Part shown: positions 41,552 to 49,378 of the stretch, piece after piece | How positions within the stretch are numbered: the first letter of the stretch is position 1 | How the letters are laid out: each line of letters begins with the position of its first letter | DNA from: Actinobacteria bacterium Ga0077560 | GTDB taxonomy: Bacteria; Actinomycetota; Thermoleophilia; Miltoncostaeales; Miltoncostaeaceae | Reading direction: 5' to 3' | NCBI GenBank assembly: GCA_001464275.1 | Contig: LNFL01000179.1 | Coordinates: forward strand, 1-64,000 | DNA: 64,000 bases | Translations under genes and position numbers: made by a program | The notes under the pieces: generated by a model | Databases searched by the model: none | What the model saw: only the letters and a program-made list of their open reading frames with translations | Told to the model about the DNA's origin: nothing

Positions 41552-42178
41552 TCAGGAGACGGGCTCCGCCGCCGTCCAGGCCGGCCGCGACAGCAGGCTC
41601 TCGCGCAGCGCGGCCAGCCGATCGTAGGGCGAGAAGTCGACACCGGTCCGGCCATGCCGGAACAGCACGGGCGCGAGCGCGCAGTCGGCGATGGTGAAAC
41701 GGTCCAGCACCGCGCCGCGGTCGGACACCATCCCCTCCAGCAGCTCCAGCACGGGCGTCAGCTCCGCGATCGCCGCGGCGGTGCGCTCCGCATCCGGCGG
41801 CGCGGCGCCGAACCCCACTCCCGGCACGTATCCCAGCGCGGGCATCTCGACACGGAAGAACGCGGGCCGGATGGTGGTCGCGTACCGGTCCAGGAACTCG
41901 TCGACCCGGATCCGGTCGCGCACCGCGGCCGGATAGAGGTCGTCGCGGCCGGCCTTCAACGCCACGTACCGCAGGATCGTGTGCGACTCCGTCACCACGA
42001 AGCCGTCGTCGTCCAGCGCGGGAATGAGCCCCAGCGGGTTCACGGCCAGGTACGACGCCGGTCGTGGTCGGGCCAGCGGCACCTCGCGGCGCTCGTGGGC
42101 CAACCCGGTCTCGGCGAGGCAGAACCGGACCTTCAGGCCGTTGGACGACGCCGGGTTGTCATGGAGCACCAGGCCCAT
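41552..42178 (-). CDS. Glutathione S-transferase family protein
   Basis: The 208-residue protein has a thioredoxin-like N-terminal domain (LVLHDNPASSNGLKVRFCLA, the cis-Pro region NPLGLIPALDDDGF, then VVTESHTILRYVA) and an all-helical C-terminal domain ending FTIADCALAPVLFRHG. This is a GST fold; actinobacteria often lack glutathione, so the thiol substrate is uncertain (mycothiol or none). It sits inside the rsmG-khpB segment of the origin operon, 10 bp upstream of rsmG, where no gene is normally found. Confidence 0.85.
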   Translation of the reverse strand: MGLVLHDNPASSNGLKVRFCLAETGLAHERREVPLARPRPASYLAVNPLGLIPALDDDGFVVTESHTILRYVALKAGRDDLYPAAVRDRIRVDEFLDRYATTIRPAFFRVEMPALGYVPGVGFGAAPPDAERTAAAIAELTPVLELLEGMVSDRGAVLDRFTIADCALAPVLFRHGRTGVDFSPYDRLAALRESLLSRPAWTAAEPVS

Positions 42179-42197
42179 CGCGCGTGCGCGCCCCGTC

Positions 42198-42671
42198 TCA
42201 GTCGGCGGGCTCGACGATGATCCGGCGGCGGGGCTCCTCGCCCTCGCTGCGCGTGACCACGTCGGTGCGCTCCTTCAGGGCCATGTGCACGATGCGCCGG
42301 TCGTGCGGGGTCATCGCGTCCAGCTCGATCTCCTCACCGAACTCCAGCGCCTCGTCCGCCGCGCGGTTGGCGAGCTCCACGAGCGCCGCCTCACGGCGCG
42401 CCCGGTACCCGTCGGCATCGATGTTCACGCGCCGGCGACCGCCGCCCTCCGCCCGGGACACCACCTGCGACGCCAGGTACTGCAGCGCGTCGATCACCTC
42501 GCCGCCGCGCCCGATGATGGCGTCCGAGCCCGCACCGGTGATCGCACCGACCAGCCCGCCCTCGTCATCCTCCGACACCGAGACCACGGGGTCCGTGACG
42601 CCGAAGGCCCCGGCGACCGCCGTGAGCAGGTCCTGCAGCGCGGTGGCACCCGCGGTGGATTCGGGACTCAT
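42198..42671 (-). CDS. khpB: KhpB/Jag-type RNA-binding protein (KH + R3H)
   Basis: The 157-residue protein has a type II KH domain (GAITGAGSDAIIGRGGEVIDAL, then QYLASQVV) and a C-terminal R3H domain (ELDAMTPHDRRIVHMALKER). The N-terminal Jag domain is absent, as in most actinobacterial members. Family members bind RNA with KhpA and affect cell elongation and division. The ATG at 42671 lies one base after the yidC stop, consistent with co-translation. Confidence 0.92.
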   Translation of the reverse strand: MSPESTAGATALQDLLTAVAGAFGVTDPVVSVSEDDEGGLVGAITGAGSDAIIGRGGEVIDALQYLASQVVSRAEGGGRRRVNIDADGYRARREAALVELANRAADEALEFGEEIELDAMTPHDRRIVHMALKERTDVVTRSEGEEPRRRIIVEPAD

Positions 42672-42672
42672 C

Positions 42673-43599
42673 TCACTTCCGCTTCTTCGGGGGCCGACGG
42701 TTGCCCGGCTTCGCGCCGCCGCCACCGCCCTGGCCGCGCGGGCGCGGCTTGCGGCGGTTGCCGTCCCCGCCGTTGGACGACGGGCTGCGACGGGCCTCGC
42801 CGGCCGCGCGGGCCGGGGGCGCCTCCGGGGCGTCGGACGTCTCCGCCTCGGTGGCGACGGCCGTGGCGGCGCTCTTCGCGGGCGTCCGGGAGCTCTTGGG
42901 ACCGCCCGGCACCTGGTCGGGGTTGTGGGCGATGTGCAGGCCGATGATGTGCTTGATGATCAGCATCTGGCCGGCCGTCCACAGGTTCGTGGTGACCCAG
43001 TAGATGCCGAGCCCGGCGGGGAAGGGGAACTGCAGCGCCGTCAGCACGATCGGGATCGGCAGCAGCCGCATGATCCTGCGCTGCGTCGCCGGCGTGTGCG
43101 GCTCGAACGAGAGCTCGGTGGACAGCAGCTGGGACAGGCCATAGATGCCGAGGCCGATCACCAGGGCCATCACGCCCAGGTCGCTCAGGTTCTTGGTGAT
43201 GTCGTCGACGATCCACAGGAACCCGAGGTCCGTGCCGTCGGCCGCGTCGCGGGAGAAGTTCCGCAGCACGTAGTACAGCGCGAAGAACACCGGCAGCTGG
43301 GCCAGCATCGGGAGACACGACGCGAACGGGTTCGCGTTGTTCTCCTGGTACAGCTTCATGACCTCTTCCTGCTGCTTGCGCCGGTCATCCTTGTACTTGC
43401 GCTGCACCTCCTTGAGCTGCGGCGCGATGATCTGCATCTGGCGCAGGGAGCGGTACTGCTTGATCACCAGCGGCAGCAGGGCAGCGCGAACCACGAGCGT
43501 GAGCACGATGATCGACCACCCGTAGGTGAGGCCGACGTTCTCGTGCAGACGGTCCAGCACCCATCGCAGGCCGTCCTCGAGGGGAGTGAGCGGGTTCAA
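42673..43599 (-). CDS. yidC: Membrane protein insertase YidC
   Basis: The 308-residue Oxa1/YidC protein starts at TTG 43599, overlapping the yidD stop. It has the N-terminal helix LTYGWSIIVLTLVVRAALLP, the cytoplasmic hairpin MQIIAPQLKEVQRKYKDDRR, then PFASCLPMLAQLPVFFALYY and LGIYWVTTNLWTAGQMLII. A glycine, arginine and lysine-rich tail of about 60 residues follows. It inserts and folds membrane proteins with or without SecYEG. The strongly basic tail probably binds ribosomes, as in other Gram-positive YidC proteins. Confidence 0.94.
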   Translation of the reverse strand: MNPLTPLEDGLRWVLDRLHENVGLTYGWSIIVLTLVVRAALLPLVIKQYRSLRQMQIIAPQLKEVQRKYKDDRRKQQEEVMKLYQENNANPFASCLPMLAQLPVFFALYYVLRNFSRDAADGTDLGFLWIVDDITKNLSDLGVMALVIGLGIYGLSQLLSTELSFEPHTPATQRRIMRLLPIPIVLTALQFPFPAGLGIYWVTTNLWTAGQMLIIKHIIGLHIAHNPDQVPGGPKSSRTPAKSAATAVATEAETSDAPEAPPARAAGEARRSPSSNGGDGNRRKPRPRGQGGGGGAKPGNRRPPKKRK

Positions 43600-43835
43600 C
43601 GCGCGCGGAAGAGTCGTTGGTCGGCGGGGTGGTCCACGCCGCCGGGGGTGAGCGGGTTGCAGCGCAGCAGGCGCCACCCGGCCAGAACGGTGCCGCGCGC
43701 CACCCCGAACTCGCGCACGGCGGTGACCGCGTACTCCGAGCAGGTCGGGTAGTACCGGCACCGGCGGGCGAACATGGGCGAGATGACCCGCTGGTAGGCC
43801 CGGATGGGCGCCGTGGCGACGTCGCGCCCGGTCAT
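43596..43835 (-). CDS. yidD: Membrane protein insertion efficiency factor YidD
   Basis: The 79-residue protein has the complete YidD pattern: IRAYQRVISPMFARRCRYYP, TCSEYAVTAVREFG and GWRLLRCNPLTPGGVDHP. It is a small, probably amphipathic, membrane-associated helper of YidC-dependent insertion. It overlaps rnpA upstream (ATGA) and yidC downstream (TTGA). Confidence 0.95.
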   Translation of the reverse strand: MTGRDVATAPIRAYQRVISPMFARRCRYYPTCSEYAVTAVREFGVARGTVLAGWRLLRCNPLTPGGVDHPADQRLFRAR

Positions 43836-44254
43836 GCGGCGGCCCCGTCGGCCGTGGCGGCCCCGTCGGCCACCGCGCGCTCGCCCAGGCCCCGCTCCAG
43901 CAGCTCGCGCAGCCGCTCGCCGAGGGCGGCGGAGCCGCGCTCGTCGATGTACTCGGTCACGCCCGGGCGGGCGATGACCACCACGTCGGTGTCACCGGGG
44001 ACCATCCCCTGGATGGCGGCGAACTGCTCGCGCAGGACGCGCTTCACACGGTTGCGCTCCACCGCGCCGCCCACCTTGCGCGAGACCGACAGGCCGAGCC
44101 GCGGGTCCGCGCCCGATTCCCCCTCGCGCGGGAACAGGTAGACCACCAGGTGCCGGCCGGCCGTGGACCGGCCGCGCCGGTACACGGCGTCGAAGTCACG
44201 CGACCGCGAGATCCGGGCCCGGCGGCCACGCCCCGCGTCGTCGGGGGCGGTCAT
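43832..44254 (-). CDS. rnpA: Ribonuclease P protein component RnpA
   Basis: The 140-residue basic protein has the RnpA core ISRSRDFDAVYRRGRSTAG, LGLSVSRKVGGAVERNRVKR and VLREQFAA. The RNR motif contacts RNase P RNA in pre-tRNA 5' maturation. A low-complexity alanine-rich C-terminal tail extends it beyond the usual 110-120 residues. It follows rpmH by 8 bp, the near-universal arrangement. Confidence 0.95.
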   Translation of the reverse strand: MTAPDDAGRGRRARISRSRDFDAVYRRGRSTAGRHLVVYLFPREGESGADPRLGLSVSRKVGGAVERNRVKRVLREQFAAIQGMVPGDTDVVVIARPGVTEYIDERGSAALGERLRELLERGLGERAVADGAATADGAAA

Positions 44255-44262
44255 TCCAGTGC

Positions 44263-44397
44263 TCAGGCCGACAGCCGAGCGCGGCCCTTGGCGCGCCGGC
44301 GCTTGAGCACCGCACGGCCGGCGCGCGTGCTCATGCGCTTCCTGAAACCGTGGGTCTTCTGTCGCTTGCGTCGATTCGGCTGATAGGTCCGCTTCAC
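44263..44397 (-). CDS. rpmH: 50S ribosomal protein L34
   Basis: The 44-residue protein reads [18 protein letters not shown], then [20 protein letters not shown], ending RARLSA: a textbook L34 sequence. It starts at GTG 44397. As the first gene of the minus-strand origin operon it is probably expressed from the -10 at 44481-44486, with a leader of about 77 nt. Confidence 0.98.
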   Translation of the reverse strand: MKRTYQPNRRKRQKTHGFRKRMSTRAGRAVLKRRRAKGRARLSA

Positions 44398-44480
44398 GGG
44401 CCGGTTGCTCCTTCGTGCATTGGGCCGTGGACGTGCTCGGGCGAGCGACCGGGTCCGGGCCGGGTCACACGGGGTGACGG

Positions 44481-44486
44481 ACGATA
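44481..44486 (-). promoter_or_regulatory. -10 element TATCGT for the rpmH operon
   Basis: Minus-strand TATCGT predicts transcription from about 44474. The DnaA box at 44542-44550 lies about 60 bp upstream of it, close enough for DnaA to influence expression. Confidence 0.4.
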
Positions 44487-44692
44487 CCAGAGGGTCTCAG
44501 CCCCGGGGAGGCCCCGGATCCTCCACAGGCTGGGAAAACCCTGTGGACAACCCGCTGACGCCCATTGTCATGGGGTTTTCGGATGTCGTCCGACGGCATC
44601 GCTAGGGCCTCCACGACGAAAATTCCCGCATGCACCCATGATCGGATTTCCACAGGCCCTTCCGGCTCTTCCTCCGGGCGTGTCGCCCCGGT

Positions 44693-44698
44693 TACAGT
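44693..44698 (+). promoter_or_regulatory. -10 element TACAGT for the GHKL gene and dnaA
   Basis: TACAGT predicts transcription from about 44705. No other promoter-like sequence is evident before dnaA, so this may drive both genes. Confidence 0.4.
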
Positions 44699-44744
44699 CG
44701 CTGCCCGACCAACCCCGAGCATCCGACGAGCCCGCCCAGCCGCT

Positions 44745-45467
44745 GTGATCTCCCAGCAACTCCCCGCACCCCCGCGTCGTGTCTCCAGCGCCCTGTCCGC
44801 CAGGGTCGCGGTGTACTCGAGCAGGAACGAACCCCCCGAGCTCTCCGAGCTCTCGGAGGCCGACCCCGGCGTGCTCGTCGAGCGCCTGTTCGAGGTCGTC
44901 GCCCGGTGGGCGCGCCTGCCCGTGGTCGCCGTCCGCGAGATCATCGAGAACCTGGTCCACGCGGGCTTCCGCGACGCCCTGGTGAGCGTGCTCTGCGACG
45001 GCCGCGTCGTGCGTGTGTCCGACTCGGGCCCCGGAATCGAGGACCCCGTGCTCGCCCTGCAGCCCGGGTTCTCCACCGCGGGTCCGCAGGAGCGGATGGT
45101 CGTGCGGGGTGCCGGCTGTGGACTGCCGCTGGCCGCCTCCCTCATGGACGCCGAGGGCGGCGCCCTGGAGCTGGTCCACAACATCGGCGGGGGCACCGTG
45201 GTCACGCTGTCCGCGCCGTCGCTGCCGGGGGAGGAGGGCGACCCCGCCGCCACCGCGCCGCACGACGACGCGCGGGTGCTCATGGCGCTGCTGCTGGAGC
45301 TCGGGCCCTCACGCCCGGACCGGCTGGCCGCCGAGCTGGGATGGCCCGTTTCGCGCTGCGGGCGCGAGCTCGTGGTGCTGGAGGCCCGGGGGTACGTGAG
45401 CCGGTCGGAGGAGGGCGTCCGGGCGCTCACCCCGGTCGGCTCCGGCCTCCTGGCCACCCTCTTCTAG
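44745..45467 (+). CDS. GHKL ATPase-domain protein with C-terminal winged helix, directly upstream of dnaA
   Basis: With GTG 44745 the product is 240 residues. It has a histidine-kinase-like ATPase domain: N-box VREIIENLVHAGF, G1 VRVSDSGPGIEDP, G2 VVRGAGCGLPLAASLMDAEG and the final strand GGGTVVTLSAP. There is no HisKA helix, sensor domain or phosphorylatable histidine module. The last 65 residues (VLMALLLELGPSRPDRLAAE to GSGLLATLF) look like a winged-helix DNA-binding domain. The pairing suggests an ATP-responsive transcription or replication regulator, with anti-sigma-like kinases as an alternative. A later GTG at 44811 has a better ribosome-binding sequence. It ends 27 bp before dnaA and is probably co-transcribed. 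I cannot name the family. Confidence 0.7.
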   Translation: MISQQLPAPPRRVSSALSARVAVYSSRNEPPELSELSEADPGVLVERLFEVVARWARLPVVAVREIIENLVHAGFRDALVSVLCDGRVVRVSDSGPGIEDPVLALQPGFSTAGPQERMVVRGAGCGLPLAASLMDAEGGALELVHNIGGGTVVTLSAPSLPGEEGDPAATAPHDDARVLMALLLELGPSRPDRLAAELGWPVSRCGRELVVLEARGYVSRSEEGVRALTPVGSGLLATLF

Positions 45468-45494
45468 TCCCGAACGCTTGACGAAGGGTCCGCA

Positions 45495-46842
45495 GTGTCG
45501 CCCGAAGACGAAGTCCCGCAACCTTCCACGGCCGCAGACGCGGTGTGGACCGAGGTCTGCGACAAGCTCCGCTCCACGCTGAACGCGGCGACCTACGGGT
45601 TCGCCTTCGACCGCGCGCGTCCCATCGAGCTCACCGACGACCGTCTCACGGTGGGCGTCGACACCGAGTTCGCCCGGAACTGGGTCCAGCAGCGGTACAT
45701 GACCCTGCTCAAGGACGCGCTGTTCGAGGTCACCGGCAGCGACCTGGACGTCACGGTGCTCGTGGCGCCGGCGGAGCAGAACGGTGACAACGGGATGGTG
45801 CTGCCGCCCGCGCCGGCCGAGCTGCCGCGGCGCTCCCAGGGCCGGCTGCAACCGCGGTTCACCTTCGACTCGTTCGTCACCGGACCGAGCAACCGGTTCG
45901 CCCAGGTCGCCGCCCTCGCCGTCGCTGAATCACCTGCAAAGGCGTACAATCCGCTGTTCATCTACGGCGGGGTGGGGCTGGGGAAGACGCACCTGCTGCA
46001 CGCCATCGGGCACTTCGTCGACACGAACTACCCGGAGCTATCCTACCTCTACGTGTCGGTGGAGACCTTCACCAACGAGTTCATCAACGCGCTGCGTGAC
46101 GGGAACATCCGGTCGTTCAAGGACCGGTACCGGAACATGGACATCCTCCTCATCGACGACATCCAGTCGCTCCAGGGCCGCGAGCAGACCCAGGAGGAGT
46201 TCTTCCACACGTTCAACGCGCTCCACGACGCCGGCAAGCAGATCGTCATCGACGCTCGAGGACCGACTGCGGTCACGGTTCGAGATGGGCCTCATCACCG
46301 ACATCCAGCCGCCGGACCTGGAGACGCGCATCGCGATCCTCCGCAAGCGCGTCCTGCACGACGGTTACGAGGTGCACGACTCCGAGGTGCTCTCGCTGAT
46401 CGCCGCCCGGGTCGCCACGAACGTGCGCGCGCTGGAGGGCGCCCTCACCCGGGTCGTCGCCCACGCGTCCATCGCCGCCCGGCCGGTGTCGGTGGAGCTG
46501 GCCAGCGAGGTCCTCCAGGACCTGTACCCGCCCGGCGAGGGCGCGGTCACGATCGACGGCATCCAGCGCGAGGTGGCGCACTACTTCAAGGTCGGGATCG
46601 ACGAGATCCAGAGCCACAAGCGCACCCGCCACATCGTCACGCCGCGGCAGGTCGCCATGTACCTGAGCCGTGAGCTCACCGAGAGCTCGCTGCCGGTCAT
46701 CGGCCGGGCGTTCGGCGGCCGGGACCACACCACGGTGATGTACGCCTGCCAGAAGGTGGCCAAGCAGATGGCCGACGAGGGCGAGATCTACGCGGCGGTG
46801 CAGGTCCTCACCAGCCGGCTCACCGGCTCGGCGGCCCGGTGA
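45495..46842 (+). pseudogene. dnaA: Chromosomal replication initiator DnaA, frameshifted in the AAA+ domain (probable sequence error)
   Basis: The first frame (GTG 45495, preceded by AAGGG) encodes domain I, a linker and the AAA+ core: Walker A YGGVGLGKTHLLHAIG, Walker B MDILLIDDIQSLQGREQTQE, up to HDAGKQIVI. Near 46246-46252 the reading shifts to STLEDRLRSRFEMGLITDIQ, then box VII and domain IV with RTRHIVTPRQVAMYLSRELT and the DnaA signature GRAFGGRDHTTVMYA. The conserved sensor I stretch SSDRPPxxI is absent, so about 29 nt appear deleted; the 1348-nt span is 2 short of a codon multiple. DnaA is essential, so a collapsed or mis-assembled sequence is much more likely than a true pseudogene. 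Confidence 0.9.
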
Positions 46843-47135
46843 CCGTGGCCCTCCGCGCCTGTGCGCATCCGGTGGAGCGGCGGGGGATGGACCCCGGGTT
46901 CTCCCCAGCCCGTGACGCCCCGTCGGGGGTCCTCCCGGGCCCGGTGGACGGATGTGGAGGGCGGCACCCCGTCGCCCACATCCGACGGCACCGTCACAAT
47001 GGCTTGGCCCGGGCGTTCCGCGTGGGTTATCCCCTTCTCCACAGGGCCTATTATCACCACGAGAGATATGTCTTTTCTTTTCTTTGAACTGCTCATGGAG
47101 TCTCGGTTCTCCACCGTGACGGGTAGGGTCTGCTC
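46843..47135. other. dnaA-dnaN intergenic region, probable oriC
   Basis: No gene lies in these 293 bp. DnaA-box-like sequences TTATCCCCT (47027-47035) and TTCTCCACA (47035-47043) abut, followed by TTATCACCA (47051-47059). They lead directly into the most AT-rich stretch seen in the window (47049-47098, including TCTTTTCTTTTCTTTGAA), a good candidate for the unwinding element. The left half is ordinary GC-rich sequence. The position between dnaA and dnaN is the usual actinobacterial oriC location. Confidence 0.75.
47124..47129 (+). promoter_or_regulatory. -10 element TAGGGT, leaderless-type, for dnaN
   Basis: TAGGGT ends at 47129, so the predicted transcript begins exactly on the GTG at 47136. 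There is no Shine-Dalgarno sequence. It lies at the edge of the AT-rich oriC segment. Confidence 0.5.
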
Positions 47136-48236
47136 GTGAGGCTCATCTGCCCCCGTGACGAGCTGTCGGCCACGCTTGCCGCCGTCGGACGCGCCGCCTC
47201 GTCCAAGACGACCGTGCCCGTGCTGGGCAACGTCCTGGTCCGGGCCGAGGACGGCCGGGTCGAGCTGTCGGCCACCGACATGGAGGTCTCGCTCCGCTCG
47301 CCGCTCGCGGCGACCGTCGAGGAGCCCGGATCCATCGTGCTGCCCCGGCTGGCCGCGGACATCGTGCGGTCCATGTCGCCGGGCGACGTCATCGTCGACC
47401 ACCGGCCGGGTGAGGGCGTGGTGTCCGTGTCCAGCGGCGCCTCGTCGTTCACGCTCAACTGCCACCAGGCCAGCGAGTTTCCCGAGCTGCCGCCGGACAC
47501 GGGCGAGGGCATCCGCCTGCCCGCCGCCGCGGTGGTCGCCGCCGCCGAGCGCGTCGGCCGGGCCGCGTCCCGGGACGACACCCGTCCGGTGCTCACCGGC
47601 GTGCTGGTGCGCGTCGAGCACGACGCGCTCACCATGGTCGCCACCGACTCGTACCGGCTGGCGGTGCGCCGCACGCCGATCGAGGGCGGCCCGGCCGAGG
47701 CCGTGCAGGCGCTCATCCCGGCGCGGGCACTGGCAGAGGTCCAGCGGGTCGTCGGCCTCTCCGGCGCGCAGGAGGTGGAGCTCGTCCTCACCGAGACCCA
47801 GGGGATCGTCCGGGCCGGCGAGGTGCGCCTCACCACCCGGCTCATCGACGGGCAGTTCCCCGACTACCGGCAGCTCATCCCGGAGACCTTCGAGCACGAC
47901 CTCCTGCTCGATCGCAACGAGCTGTTCGGTGTGGTGAGCCGTATCGCGGTGCTGGCCCAGCGGAACACCCCGGTGCGGATGGCGTTCTCGGAGGGTCAGC
48001 TCACGGTCTCGGCCAGCAGCGAGCAGCTCGGTGAGGGCCGCGAGTCCGTGCCGGTGGCCTTCCACGGGGACCCGCTCGAGATCGGCTTCAACGTCGAGTT
48101 CCTGCGCGCGGGAATCGAGGCCGTGGAGGGCGACGAGCTGCGGCTGGGCGTGTCCAGCCCGCTCCGGCCCGGCCTGCTGCGCGGCGCGGACGAGGAGTTC
48201 CGGTACCTGCTCATGCCGATCCGGCTCAGCGGCTGA
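47136..48236 (+). CDS. dnaN: DNA polymerase III beta subunit (sliding clamp)
   Basis: The 366-residue clamp has three similar domains. Characteristic segments are KTTVPVLGNVLVRAEDGRVE, LSATDMEVSLRS, DDTRPVLTGVLVRVEHDALT, MVATDSYRLAVRR, LIDGQFPDYRQLIPETF and the C-terminal hydrophobic groove with YLLMPIRLSG. It rings DNA and tethers the replicative polymerase. Its stop overlaps the putative CTG start of recF. Confidence 0.97.
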   Translation: MRLICPRDELSATLAAVGRAASSKTTVPVLGNVLVRAEDGRVELSATDMEVSLRSPLAATVEEPGSIVLPRLAADIVRSMSPGDVIVDHRPGEGVVSVSSGASSFTLNCHQASEFPELPPDTGEGIRLPAAAVVAAAERVGRAASRDDTRPVLTGVLVRVEHDALTMVATDSYRLAVRRTPIEGGPAEAVQALIPARALAEVQRVVGLSGAQEVELVLTETQGIVRAGEVRLTTRLIDGQFPDYRQLIPETFEHDLLLDRNELFGVVSRIAVLAQRNTPVRMAFSEGQLTVSASSEQLGEGRESVPVAFHGDPLEIGFNVEFLRAGIEAVEGDELRLGVSSPLRPGLLRGADEEFRYLLMPIRLSG

Positions 48237-49378
48237 CCGATGCGCCGCCCTCCGGGGCGGCGTGGCGCGTCGCCCGGCTGGAGGTCACCGACCTCCGGTG
48301 CTGGCGGCGCGCCGAGCTCGAGCTGCCGTCGGGGCTCGTGGTGGTGTGCGGACCCAACGGCGCCGGCAAGACCTCCCTGGTGGAGGCGATCGTGCTGGCC
48401 ACCCTCGGGGTGAGCCCCCGGACCGCCCAGCTCTCGGAGCTGGTGCGGCACGACTGCCCCGCGCTGCGCGTGGCGGCCGAGTTGGAGGGCCCGCCGCCCG
48501 CCGCACCCCGCACGCGCCGTGAGATCGGCTACGCGGCGGGGATCGGTCGACGGCTGGTCGCGGACGGGGCGGCCGTGCGGCAACTCGCCGCCTGGCGCAT
48601 CCCGGGATCCGTCCTGGTGTTCGTCCCGGAGGAGCTGCGGGCGGTGAAGGGCCCCCCGGCGGCGCGCCGCCGGTCGCTCGACCGCCTGCTGGAGGCCGTG
48701 GTTCCCGGGTTCGCGGAGGACAGCGCGGCGTACCAGGAGGCGCTGGCCCAGCGGAACGCACTGCTGCGCCGCGCGCGGGCCGGTGAGACCGACGTCCGGG
48801 CGGCGTTCCCCTGGGAGGCCCGCATGGCCACGCACGGCGCCCGCATCGCCGCCGCCCGGCGGCGGGAGCTGGCCGCGCTGGTCGAGCCCTACGCGCGATG
48901 GCTGGAGGCCCTGGGCGGCGGTCCGGGCGGGCGCCTGGCGCTGGAATCCTCGCCCTCCGGCCTGCAGGGCGACCACGAGGAGGCCCTGGAGGCCTCCCTG
49001 CGGGCCCATCTGGAGCGCATGCGACCGCGGGAGCTGGCGGCCGGGATGACGATCAGCGGGCCGCACAGGGACGACGTGTGGATCGGCTCGGGCGACCACG
49101 ACCTGCGGCGGCTGGGAAGCCAGGGGGAGCAGCGCACGGCGGCCCTTGCGCTCCTGCTGGCCCACCGGGAGCGCCTCATCGCCTCCGGCACCTGGCCGGT
49201 GCTGCTGCTGGACGACGTCCTGTCGGAGCTGGACCCCGGGCGGCGGGCGGCGCTGCTGGGGGCGGTGGAGGGCACGGGGCAGGTCATCCTCACCGCGGCC
49301 GACCCCGAGGCCCACGCAACGGCCGGGGCGCGCGACGCGACCGTGGTGCGCGTGAGCGGGGGAACCATTGCCACCTGA
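48233..49378 (+). CDS. recF: DNA replication and repair protein RecF, putative CTG start
   Basis: From CTG 48233 the product is 381 residues. It begins LTDAPPSGAAWRVARLEVTD, and LEVTDLRCWRRAELELPSG is the expected first RecF strands. Walker A is VVVCGPNGAGKTSLVEAI, the signature region LRRLGSQGEQRTAALALLLA, and Walker B LLLDDVLSELDPGRRAALL. RecF loads RecA at gaps with RecO and RecR. No ATG, GTG or TTG occurs in frame before the first conserved strand. The CTG overlaps the dnaN stop as CTGA, like two other genes in the window. Without it the protein would start after the first strands at GTG 48332 or 48338. Confidence 0.88.
   Translation: MTDAPPSGAAWRVARLEVTDLRCWRRAELELPSGLVVVCGPNGAGKTSLVEAIVLATLGVSPRTAQLSELVRHDCPALRVAAELEGPPPAAPRTRREIGYAAGIGRRLVADGAAVRQLAAWRIPGSVLVFVPEELRAVKGPPAARRRSLDRLLEAVVPGFAEDSAAYQEALAQRNALLRRARAGETDVRAAFPWEARMATHGARIAAARRRELAALVEPYARWLEALGGGPGGRLALESSPSGLQGDHEEALEASLRAHLERMRPRELAAGMTISGPHRDDVWIGSGDHDLRRLGSQGEQRTAALALLLAHRERLIASGTWPVLLLDDVLSELDPGRRAALLGAVEGTGQVILTAADPEAHATAGARDATVVRVSGGTIAT

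Larger units (their letters stand above)
44398..44744. other. rpmH-GHKL intergenic region with DnaA boxes (possible part of oriC)
   Basis: These 347 bp hold no gene. A perfect actinobacterial DnaA box TTGTCCACA lies on the minus strand at 44542-44550. Weaker box-like sequences with a TCCACA core lie near 44521-44528 and 44646-44654. Runs such as GGGAAAACC and TGGGGTTTTC are unusually AT-containing for this genome. Divergent promoters for the rpmH operon and the GHKL gene lie within it. It may be a DnaA regulatory region or a second half of a bipartite origin. Confidence 0.6.

Noticed and set aside
45495-46842. True loss of dnaA function
   Set aside because: The gene is otherwise perfectly conserved, is essential, and sits in standard origin context. 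A sequence or assembly error is the more economical explanation.
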